IMG/VR virus record: IMGVR_UViG_3300050015_000237
Span: 1 to 46,059 of that record
DNA: 46,059 bases
DNA from: a virus
Strand: one strand, 5' to 3'
Shown here: in pieces, positions 1-11,354 of the stretch
How the letters are laid out: the number at the start of each line of letters is the position of its first letter
Numbering within the stretch: the stretch's first letter is position 1
Notes under the pieces: model-generated
The model's database searches: none
The model's input: only the letters and a program-made list of their open reading frames with translations
Told to the model about the DNA's origin: nothing
Translations under genes and position numbers: made by a program

Positions 1-2011
1 TGATCAGAACTACATCTTAGATATAAAGAATCTGACTAATCAAGCCACTCAGTGAGGAGTAGAGCCAGAAGATATGAAGTCATTATGATACGTTCTGGAT
101 AGATGGGCAAAGATGGATAGTAGACGCAAACAGGAAGAGCATAAACGGAGTACATTTGATATGCAATTCGACTCAGCGACACAGCCAAGAAGAGATGGTA
201 GAGCTAATCCTAATATCCAATTTGAGCAGATCCTTATAGATACCTATACATGAACACTACCAGAATGATTACCTGTTAAGGTAACAGCAAGAGGCTGAAG
301 AGTGGATGGTATAGAATTGGAGTTAAGTAAATATATCCTCCAGGAGTTTATGGAGCGTGAAGATAGTATAGAGGAGATAGTTAGATTTGATAATCTAAAG
401 GCAAGATACTGAACAGGTATCCTTTTTTCGTGATTATGGTGTGAGAGTATGTATGTCAATAACGAGGATAGCGGGTATATGGAAGCGGATGTTAAGCAGG
501 ATAGAAAAGAGGTATGGCATATATGAGTAAAGAGTCGAGATATAAGGAGATGTTGGTTTGATGAGTCAGTCAAGAAACGATCTGATGCAATGGATTGTAT
601 CTGAGAGGAGACAATCAGGATGGAGGAGTTCAAGATGAGATATATGGAGACTAATGATGAGTCAAAGAAATGATATAAATACATCCAGAATGTACATACA
701 GATAATAGTAAGCAGTATGACAGCACAAGCGATAATAAACTGTTCTATAACGAGATAAGATTATGGCATTACTTCAATAAATTGGATGGCACGTATGTTA
801 TAGTAGCGAACAAACTACGACCAATCTTTGTAGGCAAGATGACGACTAAGCATGGATTCCTACCATTAGTGCCGATACAACATTATTGTAATCCAGAGAG
901 TATATATGGAATAGGTATCCCAGAGAGATTTGCGACTATCAAACCATATATAAATAATCTTCTAAAAGCTACATTAGATGGAATATGGTTAAATAGTGGT
1001 AATCTTATATTCATGGGATGAGATACGGTGACAGATGACGAGATATATATAGAGCCAGGCGAGACAAATATCATCAAGATGACAGGTGATGCTACAAAGA
1101 TACAACCATACTCAAGCAATATCAATGTAGATCAGGTAGTAAGGATATTGGAAGTTATGGAGGACTTCGGAGTACAGACTACAGGACTTAATCCTAAAGC
1201 ACAGTATGATGCAGGTACAGATAAGGCGTTCATTATGTGAGTTATGAAGGAAGAACAGAACATGAGAGCGAAGTCAGTAATAAGGAATAGGAATATAGGA
1301 TTAGATAGAGCGTTCACGATTATGCTCTGTAATATCTTGCAGTTCGCTCCTACATTATATGCTAAACATATCTTCAATGAGAAGCAACTGATGGATTTTA
1401 AGTGGTATGAGATAAGAGTACCAGGTAAAAGACTATCAAGGCAGTGAAATGAGGATGATTGAAAAGTAATAGGATTACAAGACGCTCCATGATATGACGA
1501 TTATTTCAATCTAAAGACAGATATATTGCTTCATGCTAACGGTCTGAATGTAGAGATAGATACGCCAAGTACACCTAATACCCTAAAGACAATTGAGAGA
1601 GACGATATGCAAAAGTATGTTAATTCTAAGGTACAGATAGCACAAGCAAAACAAGCGTTTATGGCTGTTTGAGATGAGAAGGCATCAGGGGATCTGGATC
1701 AAGTAAGCAAGAAATTAGATGAGTTATATGATATAGACGTAGATCATATCATCATGAAGTCAGATGAGGAACTAAAGAGGGCTAATGTAGCAGATATAAT
1801 GAGTACAGTACAGGGGATAGGGACAACTCCGCCACAAGCAGGGATGCCGCCTCCAGGACAGTGACTAGCACAATGATGACCATCAGCTTTATTATCTAAT
1901 CCATCAAATGCAAATCCTATGACTCCAAATCCAACGCAGAAGCAAGCGACTCCAGGAGCAACAGCAAATCCATTCTGAGGTAAACCGTCTACGCCATTTT
2001 GAGGAGCGTAG
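1..2011 (+). CDS. Portal protein (main part; gene starts at 45834)
   Basis: The portal forms the ring at the capsid vertex through which DNA enters and leaves. This piece is open at the left edge. The start lies at the other end of the window (45834), and joining across the circle gives about 685 aa, similar to large P22-like portals. The body is mixed alpha/beta with a run reading LRPIFVGKM, then HGFLPLVPIQHY and IPERFATIKPYINNLL, typical of portal cores. The C-terminus is Pro/Gly/Gln-rich. About 20 in-frame TGA codons are read as Gly; the stop is TAG. It follows the large terminase and precedes scaffold and capsid genes, the usual order. The family call rests on context and remembered pattern, not a search. 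Confidence 0.85.
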
Positions 2012-2015
2012 TATA

Positions 2016-2243
2016 GTGTTTGAGAAGATAGGGTTGCCATTAAGCGATCTTGATAAGATGCACCCAGAGCAACTGAATGATCTAAGGAGAAGAATGATAG
2101 CAATAAGAAACGAGACACTGGTAGAGGCACTAAAGGAGAAAGACAAAGAATATCGACATGGTGCTTATGACTGTATGGATAAGATGATAATAAGACTAAA
2201 CAAAATATTGATGAGTAAATGATGAGAAGAGACCAATACCTAA
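2016..2243 (+). CDS. Small hypothetical protein after portal
   Basis: A 75-aa helical, charged protein starting at GTG four bases after the portal stop. It reads MFEKIGLPLSDLDKMHPEQL at the N-terminus and passes two consecutive TGA codons (GG) near its end. The tight spacing suggests translational coupling to the portal. It may be a small head-morphogenesis factor; I do not recognise the family. Confidence 0.6.
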
Positions 2244-2719
2244 AACAGTTTTTATCCTTATATACTATTATGATAGATAGGGAAAAATATAATAAGGAAT
2301 ATTATAAGATTAATAAAGAATATTATAAAAAAAAGATAAGGGAATCTAGAAATAATAATCCTGAAATGAAATCTAATCAAAATAAAAGATATTATGAGAA
2401 ACACAAAGAAGAACATAAATTAAGAGTAAGAAGCAATAAAGCTACGAACACCTACAGAAGATCAAAAAATATATTAGAATTTGATGATAAAACGATAAAT
2501 CAACAATCTTTACAATATCTATTAGAATATCAAAAATATAAATGTAAATTATGCAATTGTGATTTAAGAAAGGTAATTAAACACATGGATCATGTAATGC
2601 CCCTATCTAAGTGATGAATAAATTCAATATTTAATATTCAATGGTTATGTGCCAGTTGTAATATGAAAAAGCATGCTAAATTGCCCACAGGGCAACTAAG
2701 TATATTTAATACCTTTTAG
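2219..2719 (+). CDS. HNH endonuclease (freestanding homing type)
   Basis: A DNA-cutting enzyme of the HNH fold. The C-terminal third shows CKLCNC, then HMDHVMPLSKGG, then N...N.QWLCASCNMKKH, a textbook HNH with two zinc knuckles; the GG is two TGA codons. The N-terminal half is Lys/Tyr/Asn-rich and much more AT-rich than its neighbours. It sits between portal and scaffold, a typical spot for selfish endonucleases. The start is uncertain: ATG 2219 overlaps the previous gene, and ATG 2270 (MIDREKYNKEYY) is equally possible. Confidence 0.85.
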
Positions 2720-2737
2720 ATTCTTAACCTTTATGGA

Positions 2738-3454
2738 ATGGATCAAGACCAAGTTAAGCAACCTTTGGAGGCTGTAAAGCCTAACCAAGATTGAGATGAT
2801 GAGTATGTGAAAGTACCTAAACAAGATTATGAGAAGCTAAAAGACGCTGACAGTAAATGGAGAGGACAATCATCAGAAAATCAGAGATTAGCTGCATTGG
2901 CAGAAGTAGTCAAGGACAATACTAAGTTCTACAAGCTCTTATCTACGGACAGGGCTAAGGCAGACTTTGTAGCACAGCATTATGGTATGAATAGCGATCA
3001 GATGAAAGAGACGCTGGATAAATACTATAATGACCATCCAGACGAAAAGAAAGCACCATCAGAGGATGATCTCTATGAGAAAATGAGTGCCAAGCAAGAC
3101 GAGAAAGAAGCAAAGAAATCTCTTAACTCTTTTATTAAGGAGAAGGGGTTTGCTAAGGACACTAAGTTTGGCAAGGCATTTATGGAAGAAGTAGACGATT
3201 ATATGGATGGTAAGAAGCGGACTGAGGAGACAGTCGATAGGGCTTCACGCAAAGCGTATGCTTATATCAAAGGTCTAGGTAAGTTCACAGAGGAACTAGA
3301 GAAGGTAGAAAGGAAACTGCCATGAGCGTGATGACTAAGTGCTGGAGCTAGGAAAGGATGAGTAGATGTAAACGAACTCACTAGCAAGCGACAAACCTAT
3401 AAGGATTCACACAAAGGTAGTATACTGGATCATGTTCACGCACAGAAAAAGTAA
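2738..3454 (+). CDS. Capsid scaffold-like protein
   Basis: A 238-aa, highly charged, Lys/Glu-rich, mostly helical protein with an acidic N-terminus (MDQDQVKQPLE) and a basic C-terminal segment (TSKRQTYKDSHKG). Charged helical proteins with a basic tail placed between portal and major capsid protein are normally the internal scaffold that guides capsid assembly. There is no protease motif. The ATG at 2738 is chosen because it is followed at once by acidic sequence, and the ATG at 2733 is out of frame. Function is inferred from position and composition only. Confidence 0.65.
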
Positions 3455-3481
3455 TCTTTTAATTTAGTAACCAATAGTAAA

Positions 3482-3889
3482 ATGGTATTTATCCCATTAC
3501 AAAGAGACAGCGGAGCTACAAGAACATATCTTACAGCATTAAGCCAGACCTTTGTTAAATGACAGGCGTTAGTATTCTCAAGTGGATATGTCACACCTGC
3601 AACATCAAGTGCGGCTGAGGTATTTCTTACTGCTAATGAGGCAGTAACATTAAGTGCATCAGTGCATCAACCAATAAAGTGTCTTAATTCCTATGCAGCT
3701 AATATTACTTATACAGTAGGATGTGCAACACAACCAGTACAATCTACGCATTGTGGTAATAAATATGACCTTTCAACAGGACTTCTATTAGATTTAACAG
3801 GGACTACTCATAAGGTGTTCTTGGTAGAAGAAATTGTAGATACAGTCAACTACATAGTTAAATGACATTTTGTCAAGAAACCAACTTAA
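3482..3889 (+). CDS. Virion decoration-like protein A
   Basis: A 135-aa beta-rich protein (MVFIPLQRDSGATRTYLTAL), a paralogue of the next gene with identical length and start region. Conserved blocks include QALVFSSGYVTPA, IKCLNSYAANI and THCGNKYDL. It lies just upstream of the major capsid gene. Small beta-sheet proteins in this place are often capsid decoration or stabilising proteins; that role is inferred. One glycine in VKGQ and one near the end (KGHFVKK) are TGA. Confidence 0.55.
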
Positions 3890-3918
3890 TATCTTTTAAT
3901 TCAGTAACCTAAATTATC

Positions 3919-4326
3919 ATGGTATTCCAACCAATGAGAAGAGATAGCGGAGCAACGAGACAGTATCTTACTGCAGCGTCTACAACTATCACAAAACAAC
4001 AGGCATTAGTGTTTGCTAGTGGATATGTAACTCCAGCACTTGCAACATCACCTGAAGTATTTGTAGTTTCTAACGAAGCTATAACTACAGCAGCAGCTAC
4101 ACATAAGGCTATTAAGTGTTTAAATACTAACGCTGCTAATATTAGCTTTGAAGTTCTAACTAATATCACACCAGTTCAGGCGACACACGTAGGTAATAAA
4201 TATGATCTTATTGATGGAAAATCTATCAATTTGTCATTCAGTACATATGCTGTCTTCCTTGTAACTCATATCAAAGATGTAGCAAACAAGATTGTAGGCG
4301 GGTTTTTTGTAAAGAAAGCTACCTAA
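3919..4326 (+). CDS. Virion decoration-like protein B (paralogue of A)
   Basis: 135 aa, the same length as the preceding gene and clearly a tandem duplicate: MVF.P..RDSGATR, QALVF.SGYVTPA, IKCLN..AANI, HVGNKYDL and FFVKK are shared. No TGA codon is used here, so it is readable under the standard code as well. It is followed directly by the major capsid gene. Two diverged copies could decorate different capsid positions. The role is inferred from location. Confidence 0.55.
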   Translation: MVFQPMRRDSGATRQYLTAASTTITKQQALVFASGYVTPALATSPEVFVVSNEAITTAAATHKAIKCLNTNAANISFEVLTNITPVQATHVGNKYDLIDGKSINLSFSTYAVFLVTHIKDVANKIVGGFFVKKAT

Positions 4327-4362
4327 ATTTAATTCTTTTTTAACTTTTAACAATTATTTAAT

Positions 4363-5358
4363 ATGTGAGTTTTACAAACCTCTGATTTCGCTGATATAAC
4401 CAATCACTTGATCATGATAGACGAAGTGTTTAACGATGCTCAGCAACAGGCAGTCGATAAGCAAGTAGGTTTACAAATCTTCGATACAAAACAAAACAAC
4501 CACAGGAACGATACAGTCAAACTTAATCATGGATTAGGTGGAGTAACGTATATTCCTGAGAACGCTGATTATCCTGAAGCAACAGGAGCAGAAGGCGACA
4601 AGATTTCGTTTACAAAGTATAAATATGGAGTCAATGTTATCATAACATTGGAGAACAGAATATACGATGAATATGACGAAATTGAGACTAATGTAAGGAC
4701 AGTAGTAGATGAAGGATATAACAAGATCGATCAGTCATTGGCTGACATTTTGACTAACGGATTCTCTGCAACATCTTATACAGACGTATTCGGACAGACT
4801 GCATCAGCAGTATGACCAGATGGATTATGTTTGTTCCATGCAGCACACACAAACACAACTACATCAAATACTTACTCTAATATCATTACTGATTCTGGAG
4901 TAACTAATCCAGCATTCGCAAGAAGCGGAGTAGTTGAGACAAGAGTAAGAGGATTGAGATACAAAGATCCTCAGAATGTCATTAGACCTATCTACTACGA
5001 CACAATCTTAGTAGCACCTGAATTAGAAGACTTCGCTGATAGGACTATCAACTCAGTCCAGATAGCAGGAAGTGCTAATAACGACACTAATAGATACCTC
5101 AATGGAAAGATGAAGATCCAATCTTGGTCTAAGCTTTCTGTCAGAAGTGATGGAACAGACACAAGTGCTTATCGGTTCATGTATGATTCAAGTATGGTTA
5201 AGAAAACCCTCAAGGCTTTCTTCGCTAGATACCCTGAATTGTTACCTCCAGCAGAGTATGATCCTAATAAGAACTGGAATTACTTATTTCAATTCATCTA
5301 TTCAAGAGGCTTCTCACGAGCTCCTTACATTCAAGGAAGTAATTCAACGCTATCTTAA
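4363..5358 (+). CDS. Major capsid protein
   Basis: A 331-aa protein beginning MGVLQTSDFADITNHL, with TGA for Gly at codon 2 and again at VGPDG (4813). It has the look of HK97-fold capsid proteins: an alpha-helical N-terminal arm, an extended loop rich in polar residues, then VRGLRYKDPQNVIRPIYYDTI followed by LVAPELEDFADRTI, close to the LVVPPELE-type signature of many phage capsid proteins. Placed after the scaffold and decoration genes, it is the only mid-sized candidate for the capsid subunit. Reading TGA as stop would split it into two pieces. Confidence 0.85.
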
Positions 5359-5389
5359 TAAGATAAAAAAGGGTTGCTTAGCGGCGTAA

Positions 5390-5432
5390 AGATAGGAGGG
5401 TGTTAGATACCCTCCCGTCTCCCTTAATACCT
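5390..5432 (+). terminator. Hairpin after capsid gene
   Basis: A 7-bp stem (GGAGGGT...ACCCTCC, 5395-5415) with a 7-base loop follows the capsid gene and is followed by CGTCTCCCTTAATACC rather than a clean T run. It may be a weak terminator or an RNA-stability hairpin that sets capsid mRNA level. Confidence 0.45.
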
Positions 5433-5454
5433 TTTACAATCTAACTGTATAAAG

Positions 5455-5853
5455 ATGGAACAAATAAAATGATATGAGTGATTATATTTAATTGATTCAG
5501 ATAGTAATGTTTATAGTGAATGAAGATTTAGAGATACAAGTCCTAAATTAACATGAACTACTAAGCGTTGGGTTGGTTGAAAGAAATTAAAACCAGTCCT
5601 ACAAAAAGATTGATATTTAACTGTAACGCTATATAAAAATAAAAAGTCAAAAGTATATAGAGTACATCGTTTAATGGGATATGTATATTTATGATTAGAT
5701 ATAAATGATAGTTATATGTTTGTATGTCATAAAGATGACAATCCACTAAATAATAATATCAATAATCTATTCTTATGAACCAATAGTGATAATATGAAAG
5801 ATCACCGATATAAACACCCAGAAAGGCATTTTAGAAAGAGCTTTATTTATTAA
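5455..5853 (+). CDS. NUMOD4-type HNH homing endonuclease
   Basis: A 132-aa site-specific endonuclease. It opens with KGYEGLYLIDSDSNVYS, the NUMOD4 DNA-recognition motif, then shows VHRLMGYVYLG and VCHKDDNPLNNNINNLFLGT, the HNH_3 core with its N-N-L block. Several glycines are TGA. The gene is AT-rich and lies between the capsid gene and the connectors, a position typical of freestanding homing genes that spread between related phages. Similar genes lie at 31630 and 33655. Confidence 0.85.
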
Positions 5854-5865
5854 ACCAATAATACA

Positions 5866-6117
5866 ATGACAGTAGTCAACGCAGGAACTGGTACGGGGTT
5901 AAATTGACCAAAGCAATGACATATAACAGTTATTCTTAGGGATTCACCTACAAAGGATGTATTGTTTTTCAAAACAGACACAACGATGCCCAATGCGGTA
6001 GGTGGCTATGCGGTATGATGTATAGGAATCTATACAGGAGGTGGCTCAAAAGTCACATTATACTGCAATGAAGCAACAACTAATACATCATGTAGCTTTG
6101 TAGCACAACGTACATAA
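5866..6117 (+). CDS. Small virion-type protein, unknown
   Basis: 83 aa, beta-rich and Gly/Thr-rich (MTVVNAGTGTGLNGPKQGHI), with no motif I recognise. Its place between capsid and connector genes and its composition fit a small capsid or head-completion protein. Confidence 0.5.
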
Positions 6118-6199
6118 TCAGTTCAATTACTTCGGGTGGGGAGACTCACTCGAAGGCTTGAGCTTATTGTAAGCTTAACTTTTTAACTCTTAACTCTTT
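6118..6199 (+). terminator. Double hairpin, possible terminator
   Basis: Two hairpins in tandem: a 9-bp stem CTTCGGGTG/CACTCGAAG (6130-6155, one G-T pair) and AGCTTA-TTG-TAAGCT (6161-6175), the second followed by TAACTTTTTAAC. The second resembles an intrinsic terminator between capsid and connector genes. Confidence 0.45.
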
Positions 6200-6574
6200 A
6201 TGAGAATGGGTAATATGGCAGGATGAACACCAGATCGGTGAAAGCTTTATAATCAAGGCAGATGTAAGTATATGTGAGTCGCCTGGTCTAATGACGAACA
6301 AAAGGAGATTCAAGCATCTAAAACACCTCAGGAAGTCATTAATAGACTCAGGGAAGGGTATATAGATGCTAATAAGGCAGCAATTATAGATCCAACGGCT
6401 GCAATAAGACAGAATAAAGTTGAATGGAATGCTGCAGCAGAAGAATACGAGATAGTCTATGGTAAAAAACCACATCATTTCGCTACGATAGCTACAATAA
6501 GGAAGAAGATAGCAGAAAAAGAGACCAATAAGCCACTAGAAGAGCCAAAAGCTAAGAAAGCGGCAGAAAAATAG
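6200..6574 (+). CDS. Head-region protein, unknown
   Basis: 124 aa, helical, with a Gly-rich start (MRMGNMAGGTPDR) and a Lys/Ala-rich tail. The centre (ASKTPQEVINRLREGYIDA) looks like a short helical domain. It sits where head-tail adaptor genes are normally found. Function unknown. Confidence 0.5.
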
Positions 6575-6595
6575 TTTATTTCATTATTATATAGA

Positions 6596-7513
6596 ATGGC
6601 AGAAACACTACTTAATGTATATACGGAGGTCTACACTATGTTAGGGGAGAATGCTTCTGCAACAAGTTCTACGTTTAATCTAACTACGTCAGTAATCCCC
6701 CTTATAAACAAGATTCAAGGGATGATATGTAATGGTAGAGTAAGTGATGAGCTGACAGATAAAGATATAACGTGTTCATATCTACCCTTTTTGTATAAAC
6801 AGTTTTTCATCCAGAATGTAGTACCACAAAAGCTAACAAGTCCATCGACTGTATGAGGAACAACGCTGTATTTTAACTGTACATGATTTGCTACTAGCTG
6901 ATACCTGTTTATAGCGGGGAATCTGATAAGATATACAGGTAAACACGTAAGTAATACATATGTTACAGGAGTAACGGGGATAGAATTAGTATATGATACA
7001 AACGCAGTAGTCCAGCAAGCATGGGCATTGCCAACAAATGCTACATTCCCTATGGATTTGTGGTATCTGAATAATAGTTATAAGGTAGAATATATAGATT
7101 TCAGGAATGATATAGATTTGCCTATGTATTTTTCAGTAATCCAGGATAATGGAGGTACAGGATCAAAATACATAGTTATAATGTGATATAGAGACACAAA
7201 AGACCAATTCAGACTGGATTATTGGAACGCACCAACAGCGATGACTGTAGATGCCTCAGTTTGTGCGTTACCTGATAATCGGGGAACATTAGTAATATCA
7301 CCTATAGTAGCAGGTAAGCTATTGCTCAGGGATGGGTTCGATATGATTAAGTGACAATGAGTATTATCGGAATGATATAATAACTTAAAGAATATGTATG
7401 CTAAATATACAGAGCAGAAGAAGAAGTTTAAACAAAAGGTCAAGACAAGAGCATTTGATAACTATTACTCAGGAGTGTCTCCAAACCAAAACATTTATTA
7501 TAGGGCTTCATAA
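6596..7513 (+). CDS. Head-tail connector / tail protein candidate
   Basis: 305 aa. The N-terminus (MAETLLNVYTEVYTMLGENA) is helical, the middle is beta-rich (VKVEYIDFRNDIDLP) and the C-terminus is a Lys-rich helix ending in SGVSPNQNIYYRAS. Two segments would be cut by TGA under the standard code. The next gene starts in its stop codon. Position suggests the adaptor or tubular protein that joins portal to tail in short-tailed phages; I do not recognise a specific family. Confidence 0.55.
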
Positions 7514-9603
7514 TGGCAAGATTTGATCGCTATACGATAAGGAAGATATTAAAAAGATACGATACTGTTCAGTTGAAGAGTCCTTTTTCCAGATGATTGA
7601 TAGCAGATAAGGGGGTGCATCTGATCCCAGAGCAATATTCACCTAATCTAAAGAATGTAAGAATAGTGAATAGCACAACGACTGTAAGAAATTGATATAG
7701 GACATTATCGGCAGATCCATTGTGATTGCTTAGTAAGGTTGTTAGATGTTTGGTCTCTACTACTAATCTTTATGTTGTATTGGATAAGAAGTTATATCAG
7801 GTAAACACAACAACAGGAGTCCTGACACAGAAAGCAGGTACAAGTACATTCAGTAATGATGTCAAGACAAGAGCGGTAGTATATGGAAAATATATCATAT
7901 TTAATGATTGATTAGATTATCCCTATGTTTATGATGAAAAAGCTGATACGCTTACTCAGTTGAATACTAGCATAACAGGGACGTTGAAAGTGAATGCTGG
8001 TTCTACTGGCTATCAGGTAGGTGATATAGTGAGTATAACGCAGGCTAGTGCAAGAAACGGACAAGCGATAGTTACAGAGATAGATGCAGCAGGGACGGGT
8101 ATAGTACAAAAAGTTCAGGTTTATATTCCATGAATAGGGTATTCAGTAGCTACAGGATTAGCGACAACAATAGTCAATCGTTCCTGACCTAGTGGATTGA
8201 CATTAGATATTATTGGTATGGCAACGCCTATTACGACAAAACAGATAGCAACAGCAGGTATTAATGCTGGGAATGCAGGGACGGGGTATACGGCAGGGGA
8301 TATAGTAAATGTAACACAGACTGGTTGAAATAATGGTCAGATAAAGATATTGACTGTCACAGCTACAGTCCCACAGACAATAAGTGTAGTAAATCCAGGT
8401 GCATGATATACAGTGGCGACAGGATTGGTTACTACAGGCTGAACATGAACAGGATTAAAGATAGATATATCTACATTAGTGAACCCTATGACAAGATTTG
8501 GGGAGGTATTCTCTTATGCTACTTTTGAAGTAGGCTGATGAGATAATAAGAATGCTATGTGGATCTCTCCAGGAATAACACATATCAGACCAGAATATGC
8601 TGTAGATTTCAATTCCAATGGATCTGATATAGTACGAATGAAATGACCTATTGCAGCGGTCAAGAGTACATTGGATAGATTGTTTATCTGGACAGATAGG
8701 AGTATAGAGTATATAGATAAGACAGCATTGGGAGCAGCATCGAGATATACAATCCCTATTGCATGAACGAACACACCAGCAAGCCCAGATTTAGTAGTAA
8801 GTGCTGATGATAAGATATTCTTCTGGACAGATGATAATAGAATGAAATCATTGAATTATATAGCATGAATAACAGAGGCACAGGTGGGTGATCTGACAAA
8901 TAGAGAGAACCAATGAATAGATGACCTTCTGGCTACTTTAGACAGCGATCAGAGCTGAGGTTTCGGCTATTATGACAAGGAGAAGAAATTAGTTTATTTC
9001 TATCTTAAGACTAAGGGTGAACAGTTTAACAATATCTGTATTGTTTATGATCCTGTTTATGACTCTTTCCTTTATGATACAAATAAATTCTTTTGAACTT
9101 CTACAAAATTGAATGGTAACTACTATTGCTGATCAGATATGAACGCATTTATCTTCCAGGATGCAGTAGGATTAGATGATGATTGACAGTCTATATCTCG
9201 GGAAAGAGATACACCATTACTAAGTCTAGGGAATCCAAACTTAAGGAAGGTATTTAGAGAGATAAATATCTTTTGAGAAATAGACGAACTAACTACTATA
9301 ACTATGAGTGTATTAGTAGATGGGGTAACAGTATATACATGAACGATAACAAAGAGTGGGGAATGAGTGGCTGGGATAGGTAATAATCCTATATGAGATA
9401 ATATGGTCTGAGCTAACTTCCCATGATGAACGACAAGTATAGCACCATTCGAGAAGAGATTGACATACACAAATCTCTACTCTAAAGGGAAGACAATACA
9501 GATTAAATTCAGTGGTGATAATCTATGAGGGAATCGGTGTCTTAGCTGAATGTCATTGAAGTATCAAGCACTTGGTGACTCATTAACAAGTGACAAGCGA
9601 TAA
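7513..9603 (+). CDS. Large tail protein with beta-propeller-like body and two GY-repeat inserts
   Basis: 696 aa, starting in the stop codon of the gene before it. The N-terminal segment (SPFSRGLIADKGVHLIPEQ, then NVRIVNSTTTVRNGYRTL) and later runs such as LDRLFIWTDRSIEYIDK and ADDKIFFWTDDN look like blades of a propeller, as in tail stabilisation or nozzle proteins of P22/T7-like phages. Two inserted repeats of about 60 aa (residues ~155-235 and ~250-320) have the pattern NAG..GY..GDIV...Q...NGQ....V...PG.GY.VATGL, a module seen in phage tail and baseplate proteins. More than 25 glycines are TGA. Probable tail nozzle; inferred. Confidence 0.6.
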
Positions 9604-9627
9604 TTTTTAATATATAACTAACAACAA

Positions 9628-11331
9628 ATGAAGTCATTATTCTCCTTTAGATTGACGAATAGGTTATTAAGCACAGGTAGTTCAGTAACCATATCAAATG
9701 TAAGATTTCGGAATACAGCAGCTACATTCACTAACGAGAGTCTTGTCTTGACTACTGATGATGGTACTACATTTGAGATGTGTACATGATCGGCATCAGC
9801 AGGAACGCTGACTCTACTAACAAGATGATTGGATAACTCAGATACAAAGAATCCAGTACCAGCCAACCAGAAAGATCGGTGAGCAGGGACATTAGTTTAT
9901 GTAGCAGCATTAGCATCAGATATATTTGATAAAGATGCAGCAGGTATACAGACACAAAGTGGATGAGTGATATTTTCAGGGAATAATAGCTTTACTAGGA
10001 CTAATACCTTTGCAAGTACAACAGTAGCGACATTACTCTTGCAGAACGTGACAACAGCACAGATGAACGCTCTTACAGGGGTGACTAATGGTGCTATGGT
10101 ATATAACACAGATGCTGGTAATACATATCAATATATAGGTGGTGCTTGGGCAGCGGTAGCATCGTGAGCTACGGCAAACGCTACAGAGACAGTAGCAGGT
10201 AAGGTGGAAGAGGCGACACAAGCAGAATTTGATGCAGGAACAAAGACAGGTAGTCAGGCAGACTTATTCCCAACACCTGATAAGATCCAGAAGATGATAA
10301 ATACAAGCACGGCAAAGACTACGCTAGTGGATGCCGACTTGATAGGGATAGCTGATAGTGCAGCAAGTGGGGTAAATAAGAAAATGACATACGCCAATCT
10401 AAAGACGCAGCTCAATACTGATAATAACTTATTGAATCTTTTATATTTCGGTGATGGTAGCGATTGAGACGTAACAATATCAGGTACAGTAACTCTTAAT
10501 AGAGATATGTATTACAATAATCTCACAATCCCTACAAGTCAGATATTGAATCCTGCAGGATATAAGATTTATGTTAGAGGGACTTTGTCAGGAGCAGGTA
10601 AGATACAAAGGAACGGTAATAATGCTACTGGACAAACAGCAGCTACGGTATTATGAGCCTGATCGTTAAATGCAGAATCAGCACCAAGTAATGGTTGAGC
10701 AGCAGGTAGTTCGTCAGTATGAGGAAATGCTCCTGGAGTAACAGCGTGTAATCCTTGCTATACTGATACTGATTGAGCAGCATGAGGTATAGGTTGAGGA
10801 GGTAGTAATAGTACGGGATGATCATGAGCAACAGGAATATCAACATTGGGAGCTTTAGCACAAACAGCAAATAATATATATTTGATAGTAAAAGCGTTCT
10901 TTAATCCAGCGTCTGGTATATCTACATCAATACTTCCATGAACATTATATAAAGGTATGCCTGGTAGTGGAGGTTGAGGATGATGAGCAGGAGTAGGTGG
11001 GACATGATGAGTAGGAGGATGAGGTTGAGGTAATGGATGATTTATCTGGTTAGCTGCTTACATCCTAAACCGAACATGAACATTTGAGTCTATTTGAGGT
11101 AATGGATGAGCATGAGGAAACGCTACAGGATCGAGTTGACCATGAGGAGGATGAGCAGCAGGTAGTGGAAACATTGTCTACTATATATACCACACTCTTA
11201 CAGTAGCGGGTAGTACATCATTTACATGAGGAACAGTAGGAGCAGCAGGTACTGGATGATCTAGTGCTAGTTGAGCACCAGCAGCATGAGCAGCAGGTAA
11301 GTCATGAGAATTAATAGCAATAGCAGTATAA
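9628..11331 (+). CDS. Tail fibre / adhesin with glycine-rich C-terminal domain
   Basis: 567 aa. The N-terminus (SLFSFRLTNRLLSTGSSVTI, then TFEMCTGSASAGTLTLLTRG) resembles the particle-attachment part of tail fibres. The middle carries MVYNTDAGNTYQYIGGAW, common in fibre proteins. From about residue 330 the chain is extremely Gly-rich, with runs such as GSGGGGGGAGVGGTGG and GGNGGAGG, separated by aliphatic strands (FIWLAAYILN, IVYYIYHTL). This recalls the polyglycine-II sandwich of T-even gp38-type adhesins. Most glycines in these runs are TGA. Likely receptor-binding protein; no catalytic motif seen. Confidence 0.65.
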
Positions 11332-11354
11332 CTTTAATCTTTCTAACATAACCA

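Noticed and set aside
5147-5389. Frame inside the capsid gene
   Set aside because: Out-of-frame shadow of the capsid coding sequence.
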